From a virus, in the IMG/VR virus record IMGVR_UViG_3300030109_002187, positions 1-38,375 of that record: 38,375 nt of DNA, one strand, 5' to 3'. Below are positions 22,140-30,501 of the stretch, one piece after another. Within the stretch, counting starts at the first letter, position 1. The number at the start of each line of letters is the position of its first letter. The translations under genes were made by a program, and so were the position numbers. The notes beneath the pieces were generated by a model. That model saw only the letters and a program-made list of their open reading frames with translations. It was not told the DNA's origin and ran no database searches.

Positions 22140-22362
22140 TTATATCTCCTTTTATTTCTCTTAGTGTTTGTTTTATTTCAGCTATATCTTTCATTATAAC
22201 TGCAATCTTGTATTCAATCAATTCTTTATTTGCTTTTAACTCAACTTCTTTTTGTACTATCTTTAATTTAGTATCTATAGAACCATAACTAATAGCAACT
22301 GTTGCTAATAGCGTACCAATAACAACCATATTTTCAATACTAATATTTGTATTTAATTTCAT
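22123..22362 (-). CDS. Single-TM coiled-coil protein (79 aa)
   Basis: A TM segment at about residues 11-29 (NMVVIGTLLATVAISYGSI) is followed by a heptad-rich charged helix to the C-terminus (KLKIVQKEVELKANKELIEY). A likely spanin- or holin-accessory-like architecture with an external coiled coil. The start overlaps the previous stop by one base. Confidence 0.55.
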   Translation of the reverse strand: MKLNTNISIENMVVIGTLLATVAISYGSIDTKLKIVQKEVELKANKELIEYKIAVIMKDIAEIKQTLREIKGDINGLHK

Positions 22363-22679
22363 TAATGTTTTCCATTTAGTCTACTTATTACACCTTTAAT
22401 TTCAGATACCTGATTATCTAAATCATTAATTTCTTTTGTCATATTATCAAATTTTCTATCAAGTTTTTCATCAGATTGATTCCACCTATTAATAAGTTTA
22501 ATAATCATACCTTCCATATTTTCAAGAGTTTCTGATTGACCTCTATTTTCTATCTTTAAATCTTTTATTGCTTCTTCTTGCTGCTGTCCTCTTTTGTTCA
22601 TAGAGAAGACCATATACACTAGTAAAGCCCCTACGACACCTATCATGCCCGCCTCTGAATATACTGCTAAAAAATCCAT
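22362..22679 (-). CDS. Single-TM coiled-coil protein (105 aa)
   Basis: A TM segment at about residues 9-27 (EAGMIGVVGALLVYMVFSM) is followed by a long coiled coil (residues 32-100, QQQEEAIKDLKIENRGQSE). The layout is like phage holins with an N-terminal anchor or inner-membrane spanin subunits. The start is coupled by TAATG to the zinc-ribbon microgene. Confidence 0.55.
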   Translation of the reverse strand: MDFLAVYSEAGMIGVVGALLVYMVFSMNKRGQQQEEAIKDLKIENRGQSETLENMEGMIIKLINRWNQSDEKLDRKFDNMTKEINDLDNQVSEIKGVISRLNGKH

Positions 22680-22783
22680 TACTCTTCTTCTTCCTTGTTT
22701 TCTTTTTTACATTTTTCACAATAACCACTAAATGTTTTAATAGGTTTACTACAACGTATACATCTAAATGGAAAAACTGGCAT
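22679..22783 (-). CDS. Zinc-ribbon microprotein in lysis block (34 aa)
   Basis: Reads MPVFPFRCIRCSKPIKTFSG, then YCEKCKKENKEEEE. C8/C11 and C22/C25 form a complete compact zinc ribbon. The start overlaps the previous stop (TAATG) and the stop overlaps the next start (TAATG), so it is coupled on both sides. This fills the only gap between two membrane genes. The role is unknown. Confidence 0.65.
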   Translation of the reverse strand: MPVFPFRCIRCSKPIKTFSGYCEKCKKENKEEEE

Positions 22784-23049
22784 TATTTCTTCCTCATTGT
22801 TAAGTCAATATAAACTTTTAAATCAGATTTTATTTCTGCATTCCATTTTTTTAACTTACCTAATTCATCCATAATTATGTCCAGCCTATGTTGTAAGTTT
22901 TCATGCTTTTCATCAAATCTTTTTAAAGTATCTTCTACTTTTTCTTTTAAAATAAACCTTACTACGCTATATAAAGCAAAAGCTAACCCTATACTAATAG
23001 CAACTGGAAAACCTAGTTCTTGTACTAATGTTATAACTTCAGATGTCAT
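22783..23049 (-). CDS. Single-TM coiled-coil protein, YvrJ/holin-like (88 aa)
   Basis: I chose the ATG at 23049 (MTSEVITLVQELGFPVAIS), not an upstream in-frame TTG at 23070. It follows an AAAAGGAAAAAG site and overlaps the previous stop as ATGA. A TM segment lies at about residues 13-34 (GFPVAISIGLAFALYSVV), then a charged coiled coil. The beginning resembles the YvrJ-like phage family. Confidence 0.6.
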   Translation of the reverse strand: MTSEVITLVQELGFPVAISIGLAFALYSVVRFILKEKVEDTLKRFDEKHENLQHRLDIIMDELGKLKKWNAEIKSDLKVYIDLTMRKK

Positions 23050-23372
23050 TTCTTTTTCCTTTTTTTCCAACTAAATGGATTTAAATTAAGTTCTTGTTCA
23101 AAGAATGATATCCGTTCCTCCATAGCTTTTCTTGTTTTTTGTTCTTCTATCATGTGTTTACCGACAAGTTCTTCAATGTTGGTATCAGCAAGTTCAACTC
23201 TTCGCTCAAGTTCTGCAATTCTATTTTCAACTTGTAAGTACGAATAAACAAGTCCAGCCACAAGTACAAGTACCTGACCAGCCCATTTAAGATTAATACT
23301 AACAACAGTATTGTCCCCAACGACAGATGCTCGGTAACTCCTTGCTGTTTTAGGTGTATTTTCCTCACTCAC
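23046..23372 (-). CDS. Single-TM coiled-coil protein (108 aa)
   Basis: The N-terminal 28 residues are polar, then comes a TM segment (AGQVLVLVAGLVYSYL, about 31-46), then a coiled coil (ENRIAELERRVELADTNIEE). It ends in a Lys-rich tail. It has the i-spanin-like order of a short cytoplasmic end, one TM and a long periplasmic coiled coil, but the family is not certain. Overlaps the next upstream gene by 8 bases. Confidence 0.55.
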   Translation of the reverse strand: MSEENTPKTARSYRASVVGDNTVVSINLKWAGQVLVLVAGLVYSYLQVENRIAELERRVELADTNIEELVGKHMIEEQKTRKAMEERISFFEQELNLNPFSWKKRKKK

Positions 23373-23631
23373 TTTTCTTTCTTACATCTTCCCATATATG
23401 GTGTTTATAACAGTAATTATCTCCCATTTCTATATCATATTCATACCAATGAGAAACGCTATCTTGATCCACTATAATTAAATAAGATATATCAATAGAA
23501 TCAGAAGGGGTGACTTCAATATTTGCAACTGACCAACCATTACTACAAGCATAAAAAGAGGTTATAATAAGATAAAGCCATATTAAAAAACATATCCAAG
23601 TGAATAGTAACCACTTTTCACCTTGTTTCAC
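23365..23631 (-). CDS. Membrane-anchored small protein, possible lipoprotein/spanin (88 aa)
   Basis: A hydrophobic N-terminal segment (WLLFTWICFLIWLYLIITSF) ends in FYAC at C29, a weak lipobox-like site. The following 59 residues are polar and acidic, with two Cys and several His. It could be an outer-membrane-type spanin partner, or simply a TM protein. It is the first member of the membrane block in transcription order. Confidence 0.5.
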   Translation of the reverse strand: MKQGEKWLLFTWICFLIWLYLIITSFYACSNGWSVANIEVTPSDSIDISYLIIVDQDSVSHWYEYDIEMGDNYCYKHHIWEDVRKKSE

Positions 23632-23632
23632 T

Positions 23633-23950
23633 TTACCCTCTATAAGCTATTAATGCAGCTGTAGAATCTGTATGATTTATAACACCGCTAAAGTTACCAT
23701 ACAAAATATCACCCGGAATTAAAAAAAGATCAGCACTTGTATGAGAATCACCAACATTTGAACTAACTTTAATTTTACAGTATGTAGCAGCCGGACTTGA
23801 AGCAGTTAATGAAATAGCCTGTAAAGCTATCCAATTACCAGAATCTGGAGTTTGTGTATTTGTATCGTGTTCCGCAACTACATCAAATCCATTTTGACCT
23901 AATTGTAAATTAAGTGCTTCTGAAGTTGTATATTTATTAATTTCCTTCAT
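23633..23950 (-). CDS. Small beta-sandwich virion protein (105 aa)
   Basis: It contains a GNWIALQAISLTASSP segment and LFLIPGDILYGNFSGV; Ser/Thr/Asn-rich and beta-predicted. The general layout (SEALNLQ ... ALQAI ... GDILYG ... YRG) echoes the 111-residue protein at 29319 on the other side of the fibre gene. Likely a small structural or fibre-associated protein. Confidence 0.5.
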   Translation of the reverse strand: MKEINKYTTSEALNLQLGQNGFDVVAEHDTNTQTPDSGNWIALQAISLTASSPAATYCKIKVSSNVGDSHTSADLFLIPGDILYGNFSGVINHTDSTAALIAYRG

Positions 23951-23961
23951 AGTATTTCCTA

Positions 23962-24237
23962 TTATGTTATTTCTGTGGCAACACCATTAATTAATTTATG
24001 CTTGCCAATTTTTAATTCTTTTATTTCATCTTCAGCTTTTTCAAGAAATGAGGATTGAGCAGTAATAAAAAAATTAGTTCTTTTAATTACTGCCCCATCA
24101 CTTACAACAATGTATTTTTTGTTCTGTGCATCAAAAGAAACAGTTTCATCTTCACTAAATTTATAAGATGAATTTTCTTTAGTCCTAGGTTTAAATATAT
24201 AAACCTTATTACCTTTTGCACATTTACGAACAAGCAT
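23962..24237 (-). CDS. Hypothetical virion-module protein (91 aa)
   Basis: A basic N-terminus (RKCAKGNKVYIFKPRTKEN), then beta-like strands and a charged helix (EKAEDEIKELKIGKHKL). It overlaps the next upstream gene by one base. No family is recognised. Conserved placement near the fibre suggests a fibre or tail accessory. Confidence 0.55.
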   Translation of the reverse strand: MLVRKCAKGNKVYIFKPRTKENSSYKFSEDETVSFDAQNKKYIVVSDGAVIKRTNFFITAQSSFLEKAEDEIKELKIGKHKLINGVATEIT

Positions 24238-24467
24238 TACTTTTCTTCTTCACCCTTTTCAGTTTCTAAAGATTCTCTTAATTTATTAATAAATGCTTCT
24301 TTACCAACTTCTAACTGATCTCTCATAAACTGATTAGTGTTAATCTTGCTTTGCATATCGTTAATGTGGTTTAATAGCATTTTCTCATCATCTGTCATCT
24401 CGTCAATGACATACTCTTTTTCATTAAGAGTGAGAACTGCGGGCTTTTCTTTTTCTTTTTTAGCCAT
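24237..24467 (-). CDS. Phage fibre-associated small acidic protein (76 aa)
   Basis: The product has a beta-start VLTLNEKEYVIDEMTDDEKM, then a helix LLNHINDMQSKINTNQFMRD and an acidic tail. This pattern ('L-x-D/E-K-E-Y ... L-T-D-E ... LNHI-DLQ-K ... NQF--DQL--G') recurs in small genes next to tail fibres in marine phages. Function is unknown. Confidence 0.6.
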   Translation of the reverse strand: MAKKEKEKPAVLTLNEKEYVIDEMTDDEKMLLNHINDMQSKINTNQFMRDQLEVGKEAFINKLRESLETEKGEEEK

Positions 24468-24492
24468 TATGTACTCCTTTGTTTGTTATTGT

Positions 24493-24816
24493 TTAAAGTG
24501 CTTTTAAATCTGTTTCTAGTAATTCCATGTCAGCTAATTCACTTTGCATATTTGCAATATCAGCTTTTATTCTAGTAATATCATTAGCTACCATATTTAA
24601 ATCGTAAGTCATTACTGAATCATCCATTGCTTTACCAGTAGATGCATCAAATCGTTTTTGAACTAACTGTAATTCATTTTTTGATTCTTCAGCTACTGCT
24701 TCTTTTACAACTTTGCCATCATCATCTTTGACTTCAGATACAGCTTCTCTAGTAACAACTTTAGCTTTTTTTACAGACCAGCTTTTAGCATCTTTCATTG
24801 CTTTATAGTTTTTCAT
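24493..24816 (-). CDS. Fibre-associated helical protein (107 aa)
   Basis: The N-terminal 40 residues are Lys/Val-rich, then come an acidic loop and a helix (MVANDITRIKADIANMQSEL). It ends in a Leu-rich tail. It follows the fibre gene without a gap, as fibre assembly or attachment proteins often do. The family is not certain. Confidence 0.55.
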   Translation of the reverse strand: MKNYKAMKDAKSWSVKKAKVVTREAVSEVKDDDGKVVKEAVAEESKNELQLVQKRFDASTGKAMDDSVMTYDLNMVANDITRIKADIANMQSELADMELLETDLKAL

Positions 24817-27800
24817 TTACTTGTCCTCTAATTGTTTCTTGAGTTGTTTTACTTCAGCAGATAACTCTTGAACTGCTTTCATTAATGGTGCTATAAACTG
24901 ATTATAATCAGCTCCTAAATATTCATCACTATCTTTAATTCCAGCAAAATCTTCATTATTGCCTTCTTTTAAAACTTCTTGTACTTCTTGAGCAATAATT
25001 CCATATTTTGTTTTTCCATCATGTTTATCTTTAATGTAATTATATTTAACTGGTCTTAACTTGTTTATAAAGTCTAATCCTAAATCCGTATCTTCAATAT
25101 TTTCTTTTAATCTTTTATCTGAGCTATTTATTGTTCCATCAGCGTATAAAACACCAGCTCCATCACTAGCAACATATAATCTTGTTACATCAGCGTTCCC
25201 AATAACTGCATAATTATCTCCTAATCCAGTTGTAGATGCACCTATAACTATTTGATTTGCTCCGCTATTTGCAGATGGGTCTGAATCAACACCAATACAT
25301 ACATTATTATCTCCAGTTGTGATCACATTTCCTGCATTATAACCAACAGCAACATTATAACTTCCACCATTTCTATCTCCTGATAATGCATTATATCCAA
25401 CACCAACACTTCCAATACAGTTTCCACCATAAGTTCCCTTACCAGCTCTAAATCCAAGCATTACTTCTCTTTGGATTCTGTAAGTGGTTACATTAGAATG
25501 AGCCTCATATCCCATTGCAACATTTTCTATATAGTATTCATTTGTACCACTAGTGCCTCTAACTGCATAATTTCCTACAACAGTATTAAAATCAGAGTCA
25601 TCGTTATTTACACCATCCATACAAGAAACACCAATAGCAATATTTCCAGTTTCATTGTTTGAAGCAGCTTTTAATGCATATCCCCCAATAGCTATATTTT
25701 GACCACCACCATTATTCATATTAGCTTCGTGACCAATATATACTCCATTACTTGCACTTGTAGAGCAAACAGCAGAACCTAAAGCATAATATCCAATAGC
25801 AACTGCTCCAGTTACTGTATTATTTATTGCTCCACCCATAGCAAAGTTTCCTATTGCTACATTTTTAGTAGATGCTTTAGCGTTAGCATCTGCATCTGTA
25901 TCAGCAAAGGCTCTATCTCCTATCGCAACATTGTTTCCTGCTTCTATGGTTTTACCAGCATTGTATCCTATAAAAGTTGAATTTCCAGCGGTAGTTAAAG
26001 CCATACCTGCTTGATATCCTATTGAAGTTTGATTTGCACCTGAAGTCAATGCTTTTGATGCTTCATAACCTATTGCAACAGTTCCATCTATATTACTTGT
26101 GGCTTCATTAGTACCAACAGCATAAGCACCAATTATAACAGTTTTATCTATGTTATCTACCTCTCTTGCAGCTTTTGAACCAATGACTGTATTACCATTA
26201 CCGCCTTCTGACGATGCTTTTCCTTCATGAGCATAAGCACCAAGAGCGACATTATCGCTACCCCCAGTATGAGCTTGACCAGCATAAATGCCTACATAAG
26301 TAGTATCAGAATTTCCGTTACCACTATCATAGGCTTGTCCAGCATAATAACCCACAAAAGTTTGACCAATTCCATTTGTAACTGTTTCTCCTGAATAAGC
26401 ACCAATATAAACATTTCTTTGAGCATTTCCATCCGTAGCAATATTTTTTCCTGAATTTCTACCAATAGCAACTGAATTATCTACAACAGTACCTACGCTC
26501 ATTGCTTGATGCCCTATTGATACATTATTTCCACAAGTAGTTAAGTTTTCTCCTGCACTATGACCAATAGCAATATTATTTAAACCACTAACTAAATCGT
26601 TTAATGCAAAACCACCTATCGCAATATTGTGATCACCTGTAGTGAGACTTGTTAAACTAGAATATCCTAATGTATGGTTATGCTGTGCACCATCTAAAGC
26701 ATTTGACATTGTATTGTATCCAACTGCTGTATTGTATTGAATAGCATTTGAACCCCAAGTACCACTACCTGATTGCCTACCAATAAAAGTACATCTTAGC
26801 ATATTGGGATTATTAGTTCCTAAACCATCACAAGCTTCATCACCAATTACTACATTTTCAGAGATTTGACCAGTACCATGTCTTAATGCCCATGCTCCAA
26901 TAACTGTATTATTATCAGAACTTGCATTAGCAAATCCACCAGCGTTAGAACCAATAACTGTATTGCTATCCATATCCCCAGTAGCATCATCATAAGCTAG
27001 ATATCCAACGGCAGTATTCCAATTTCCAGTATCCATTTGTTCACCAGCTTGGTATCCTATAAAAGTATTTTGTTGCCCATCTGTAATTGAAGTACCTGCT
27101 GAATATCCTATTGCGACTGTTCCATTTGCATCTGTACTATTAATTGCATCCCCTGCTTGATAACCAATGCAAACTGTATTTGATGTATCTGTCGCAAGAC
27201 CTAAGGCTTGGTATCCTAATGCTATATTATACGCTCCAGTTGTAATAGCATCTCCAGTATTATTTCCCAGTAAAATATTGTAATCTCCAGTTGTGATAGC
27301 CTTCCCAGTTTGGTATCCGATTGCCACATTCCCAGCAGCTGCATTCATAGCTCCTGTACCCATCGCTTGATAGCCAATAGCCACATTCCAAAATGGATAA
27401 GCAGTTTCAATAGTTCCACTCATTGCTGAATAGCCAATTGCTACATTTTGAGTAGCCCCAATAGTTCCACCACCATCTAATGCAAAAGCACCTATCGCAA
27501 CATTAGTACCCGATTCTCCAGTTCCCCCACTTAAAGCACTATGTCCAATAGCAACACTATAATCAGTGCTTGTATTCGTGCTATTAGCCATAGCATTATT
27601 ACCTATCGCTGTATTATAATTTTCTCCATTTGCAGCTGTACCCATTGCATTTCTTCCGATTGCTACATTGCCTGCTCCAGTAGTTAAAGCGTCTAAGGCA
27701 TTACCTCCAATAGCGATAGAATTACTAGCTGTTGTTATTGCTTGAAGTGCATTATACCCAACTGCTACATTTACTCCATCTCCAGTTAATCCACTAGCGG

Positions 27801-29310
27801 AGCTTCCACGCATGGCTTGATAGCCAACAGCGGTATTATATTGAGCATCTGTGGTATTTTCACCAGCTTGATATCCCAACATAGTATTCTCACTTCCAGT
27901 TGTGATATCTAACAATGATTGATATCCCAGTCCAACATTTTTATCTCCATCTGTAATGCCTTTTAAAGATTGGTATCCAATCGCAACATTCTCACTAGCA
28001 TCATTACCAGTTGATGCTCCCATCATAGTTTGATACCCAAGAGCAGAATTAGTCGCCCCATCGTCTATATTTCTACCTGAATTATGACCTATGTAAGTGT
28101 TATTACTTTCGGTTTGAATAGTAGCACCCGAGTTTTCACCCATTGCTATATTACCAACTCCACTAGTCACAGCTCCTAGTGCATCAGTTCCTATTCCAAC
28201 ATTTGATGAACCATCTACTAATGCATCTAAAGCACTTTTACCTATTGCTATATTGTAACCACCAGTCGTGGCTGAAGCTAAAGCACTATGACCTATTGCA
28301 ACACTATAATGAGAACCATTCATAGCCCCTTTTAAAGTATTAACCCCAAGAGCTACATTTCCATTACATGCTCCTGCCCAATTACCACCACCTGACTCAG
28401 AACCAATAAATGTATTACCCCAATTATTAAGACCTGAACCATCATAGAAAGCCCTATAACCGATTGCTGTGACTCCACTACCTTGACTATGTTCTTGACC
28501 AGCTTGATATCCTATCATTACACAATTATCAGCAGACGCTATATCCTCACCAGCCTGATATCCAATTATGACATTGTTAGCAGCATCAGCTAATGTACCA
28601 TCACTAGCAACTTCTTCTCCTATAAAAACATTGTAATTTGTACCAGCGTCTATAGATCCTATACTTTTTCCAAATACTGTATTTGATGTACCACTATCAT
28701 TATTACTAAGACTGATGCGAGAGTTGTCATCGAGTTTTAATCTTATATTTCCAGCTACATATAATTGCAAGGCAGTTGTTCCAGCCCCAGTACCTCCTAA
28801 ATAAACTGTTCCTCCATTTGTAGCAAAAACTGCCTTACCATTAGTAACATCTGTGTCAGATACTTGAATGACTGGATATGTACCTTCAACTTCAAAAGCT
28901 GGAGATGCTCCTCCAGTTAATCCATCACCACTAGGTGAGCTAGTTCCTATACCAACTCCACTCCCATCTCTTGGAAGATTAATAACAGCAATATCATCAG
29001 CTAAAGTTTTATTAAAAGTATTATGTGTTCCTATTGTAAAAACATCTGTACCTCCATCATACCTTAATAAACCACCAGCAAATGTAGTTCCATTTTGTTC
29101 TGTCAATCTAACATAAGTATCTTCATTGCCTGTTGTTGGGCTAATAATTAATAAACCATCATCATTAAGTATTTGTATATTGCCTTCTACTATTTCATCG
29201 TATGTAAATGAGCCACCGCCTTCTACTTTTAAATCACCAGTGATTGTGATGTCACCATTTATAGTTCCACCTGAAGATATACTAGCAGCTGTTGTTGTAA
29301 TAAAAGCCAT
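24817..29310 (-). CDS. YadA-head-like repeat fibre with C-terminal S74 chaperone (1497 aa)
   Basis: Residues about 1-200 form a beta-rich attachment part (SSGGTINGDITITGDLKVEG). From about 205 to 1370 come roughly 40-50 repeats of some 24-25 residues with the pattern N-x-A-I-G-Y/H-x-A-x-x-x-x-T-T-G, the YadA/Hep_Hag left-handed beta-roll known from trimeric adhesins. The C-terminal 102 residues are an intramolecular S74 chaperone: SSDKRLKENI supplies the Ser/Lys pair (S1397, K1402), then LRPVKYNYI and YGIIAQEVQEVL, and a terminal coiled coil. The chaperone should trimerise and cleave itself off before the Ser. It probably binds the host receptor. Ribosome site TTAGGAGG. Confidence 0.9.
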   Translation of the reverse strand: MAFITTTAASISSGGTINGDITITGDLKVEGGGSFTYDEIVEGNIQILNDDGLLIISPTTGNEDTYVRLTEQNGTTFAGGLLRYDGGTDVFTIGTHNTFNKTLADDIAVINLPRDGSGVGIGTSSPSGDGLTGGASPAFEVEGTYPVIQVSDTDVTNGKAVFATNGGTVYLGGTGAGTTALQLYVAGNIRLKLDDNSRISLSNNDSGTSNTVFGKSIGSIDAGTNYNVFIGEEVASDGTLADAANNVIIGYQAGEDIASADNCVMIGYQAGQEHSQGSGVTAIGYRAFYDGSGLNNWGNTFIGSESGGGNWAGACNGNVALGVNTLKGAMNGSHYSVAIGHSALASATTGGYNIAIGKSALDALVDGSSNVGIGTDALGAVTSGVGNIAMGENSGATIQTESNNTYIGHNSGRNIDDGATNSALGYQTMMGASTGNDASENVAIGYQSLKGITDGDKNVGLGYQSLLDITTGSENTMLGYQAGENTTDAQYNTAVGYQAMRGSSASGLTGDGVNVAVGYNALQAITTASNSIAIGGNALDALTTGAGNVAIGRNAMGTAANGENYNTAIGNNAMANSTNTSTDYSVAIGHSALSGGTGESGTNVAIGAFALDGGGTIGATQNVAIGYSAMSGTIETAYPFWNVAIGYQAMGTGAMNAAAGNVAIGYQTGKAITTGDYNILLGNNTGDAITTGAYNIALGYQALGLATDTSNTVCIGYQAGDAINSTDANGTVAIGYSAGTSITDGQQNTFIGYQAGEQMDTGNWNTAVGYLAYDDATGDMDSNTVIGSNAGGFANASSDNNTVIGAWALRHGTGQISENVVIGDEACDGLGTNNPNMLRCTFIGRQSGSGTWGSNAIQYNTAVGYNTMSNALDGAQHNHTLGYSSLTSLTTGDHNIAIGGFALNDLVSGLNNIAIGHSAGENLTTCGNNVSIGHQAMSVGTVVDNSVAIGRNSGKNIATDGNAQRNVYIGAYSGETVTNGIGQTFVGYYAGQAYDSGNGNSDTTYVGIYAGQAHTGGSDNVALGAYAHEGKASSEGGNGNTVIGSKAAREVDNIDKTVIIGAYAVGTNEATSNIDGTVAIGYEASKALTSGANQTSIGYQAGMALTTAGNSTFIGYNAGKTIEAGNNVAIGDRAFADTDADANAKASTKNVAIGNFAMGGAINNTVTGAVAIGYYALGSAVCSTSASNGVYIGHEANMNNGGGQNIAIGGYALKAASNNETGNIAIGVSCMDGVNNDDSDFNTVVGNYAVRGTSGTNEYYIENVAMGYEAHSNVTTYRIQREVMLGFRAGKGTYGGNCIGSVGVGYNALSGDRNGGSYNVAVGYNAGNVITTGDNNVCIGVDSDPSANSGANQIVIGASTTGLGDNYAVIGNADVTRLYVASDGAGVLYADGTINSSDKRLKENIEDTDLGLDFINKLRPVKYNYIKDKHDGKTKYGIIAQEVQEVLKEGNNEDFAGIKDSDEYLGADYNQFIAPLMKAVQELSAEVKQLKKQLEDK
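25200..28700 (-). repeat. DNA-level imprint of YadA-like repeats
   Basis: Degenerate direct repeats of about 72-75 bases, in frame with the fibre gene, encode the N-x-A-I-G-Y units. They are diverged rather than identical, consistent with an old duplication under protein-level selection. They could be hotspots for recombination and length change. Boundaries are approximate. Confidence 0.6.
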
Positions 29311-29318
29311 ATATCCTC

Positions 29319-29654
29319 CTAAGCTAGAATAATTCTGACTGTTGCATCAGAACTTTCTTTTCTTTCCATTATTAAATGAACAGCACTTCCTAACCCTCTA
29401 GGAACTTTTAAAGTGTAAATCGTATCTCCACCTTTTAAGTAAAGATCATTTGATGTGCTTATATCTGAATCTGTTCCTGTAGTATTAAAAGTAAAATAAA
29501 TATCTTTATCTGTTAATAAATGTATTTGGTGATATGAAGTAACATCAACTGCTACCCCATCTGCATCTGCGGTTACAGCTGATTGAACTTGCCAGTCTCC
29601 AGCTGATTCTATATTTAAAGACTCATGTGCTCTAAATTTTTGTATATTTGCCAT
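29319..29654 (-). CDS. Small beta-type virion protein (111 aa)
   Basis: It begins MANIQKFRAHESLNIESAGD and continues with strands (VDVTSYHQIHLLTDKDIYFT, LYLKGGDTIYTLKVPRG). Likely a single beta-sandwich. It precedes the fibre in transcription order and resembles in layout the protein at 23633, so both may sit on the virion as fibre adaptors. A 58-base gap lies upstream, with no clear promoter. Confidence 0.5.
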   Translation of the reverse strand: MANIQKFRAHESLNIESAGDWQVQSAVTADADGVAVDVTSYHQIHLLTDKDIYFTFNTTGTDSDISTSNDLYLKGGDTIYTLKVPRGLGSAVHLIMERKESSDATVRIILA

Positions 29655-29712
29655 ATTGTTCTCCTATTAATTTGTTTGACTTGGGGGGCAAGAACATTCC
29701 CTATTCAAACTA

Positions 29713-30141
29713 TTATTTAAAATTTGCTGGTACTACCGCCCTTGTGCCTCCGGTTTTACTTCTTCTTCTTGCACCATATCTTCTAACAGCATCGTTAAAT
29801 CTTTTTTCGTGTGTTGCAGCTAAACCCAAAGAAGCTTGAGCCATACCACCATCTGACGTTTGACCGGCTTTATCCATGTATAAACATCTTTTAACATAAT
29901 CAACTATTGATGAATGAAATAAATTATCTACATCAGGAGTATCTGTAATTGCTGTAACTCTTTTAGGGCTACCATAATAATGTATTAACAAACCATCTGT
30001 AACTGAATGGTCTATTGCTTGATATGCTTTCCTAGAAGTCCTTGTTTCACTAGATGAAGAAAAAGTAGATACTAATCCTAATTGATCTCCACGAATAAAA
30101 TAAAGAACTTGATCTTCTGGATATTTTAAACTACTAGCCAT
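29713..30141 (-). CDS. Head-tail connector-like structural protein (142 aa)
   Basis: The N-terminus SSLKYPEDQVLYFIRGDQLG and the helix VDNLFHSSIVDYVKRCLYMD resemble small connector or adaptor proteins. The C-terminus is basic (RFNDAVRRYGARRRSKTGG). Overlaps the next gene by one base. Assigned as a virion component by position. Confidence 0.5.
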   Translation of the reverse strand: MASSLKYPEDQVLYFIRGDQLGLVSTFSSSSETRTSRKAYQAIDHSVTDGLLIHYYGSPKRVTAITDTPDVDNLFHSSIVDYVKRCLYMDKAGQTSDGGMAQASLGLAATHEKRFNDAVRRYGARRRSKTGGTRAVVPANFK

Positions 30142-30500
30142 TACTCTCCCGGTTCTTTAATTACACCCTCTGAAGTTAAATCAAACATAAGTGGTTCACC
30201 ATCTAAAACTCTAGGTATTTGAATATAATCTCCTTCATTATCCATTATATCAACACGATAAACTTTATTAATACCCATTTTTTCACTACTTGAATCTGTA
30301 GCACTGTCACCAATATTATAATAAGTTTGATTGGCAACTATGCTAACTTTAGCTGATTGAGCTTTCATAGCATATTCACCCATTTCTCCAATAGCGTCGT
30401 TTATTAAAGATATAATATAAGTTTCTGGAGCACTGGGAAATGCTTGCCTAACTCTGCTAATAATTTGTTTTACTGTTAATGTATGTAAAGAATGTGACAT
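30141..30500 (-). CDS. Head-tail connector-like protein (119 aa)
   Basis: The N-terminal helices LTVKQIISRVRQAFPSAPET and YIISLINDAIGEMGEYAMKA match small adaptor proteins that cap the portal in podovirus-like phages. Beta strands follow (KVSIVANQTYYNIGDSAT). It starts directly after the coiled-coil structural gene and overlaps the next gene. Function by context. Confidence 0.55.
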   Translation of the reverse strand: MSHSLHTLTVKQIISRVRQAFPSAPETYIISLINDAIGEMGEYAMKAQSAKVSIVANQTYYNIGDSATDSSSEKMGINKVYRVDIMDNEGDYIQIPRVLDGEPLMFDLTSEGVIKEPGE

Positions 30501-30501
30501 A

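Noticed and set aside
25200-28700. Repeats in the fibre gene as a CRISPR or regulatory array
   Set aside because: The repeats are in frame, diverged, contiguous without spacers and encode a known beta-roll pattern.
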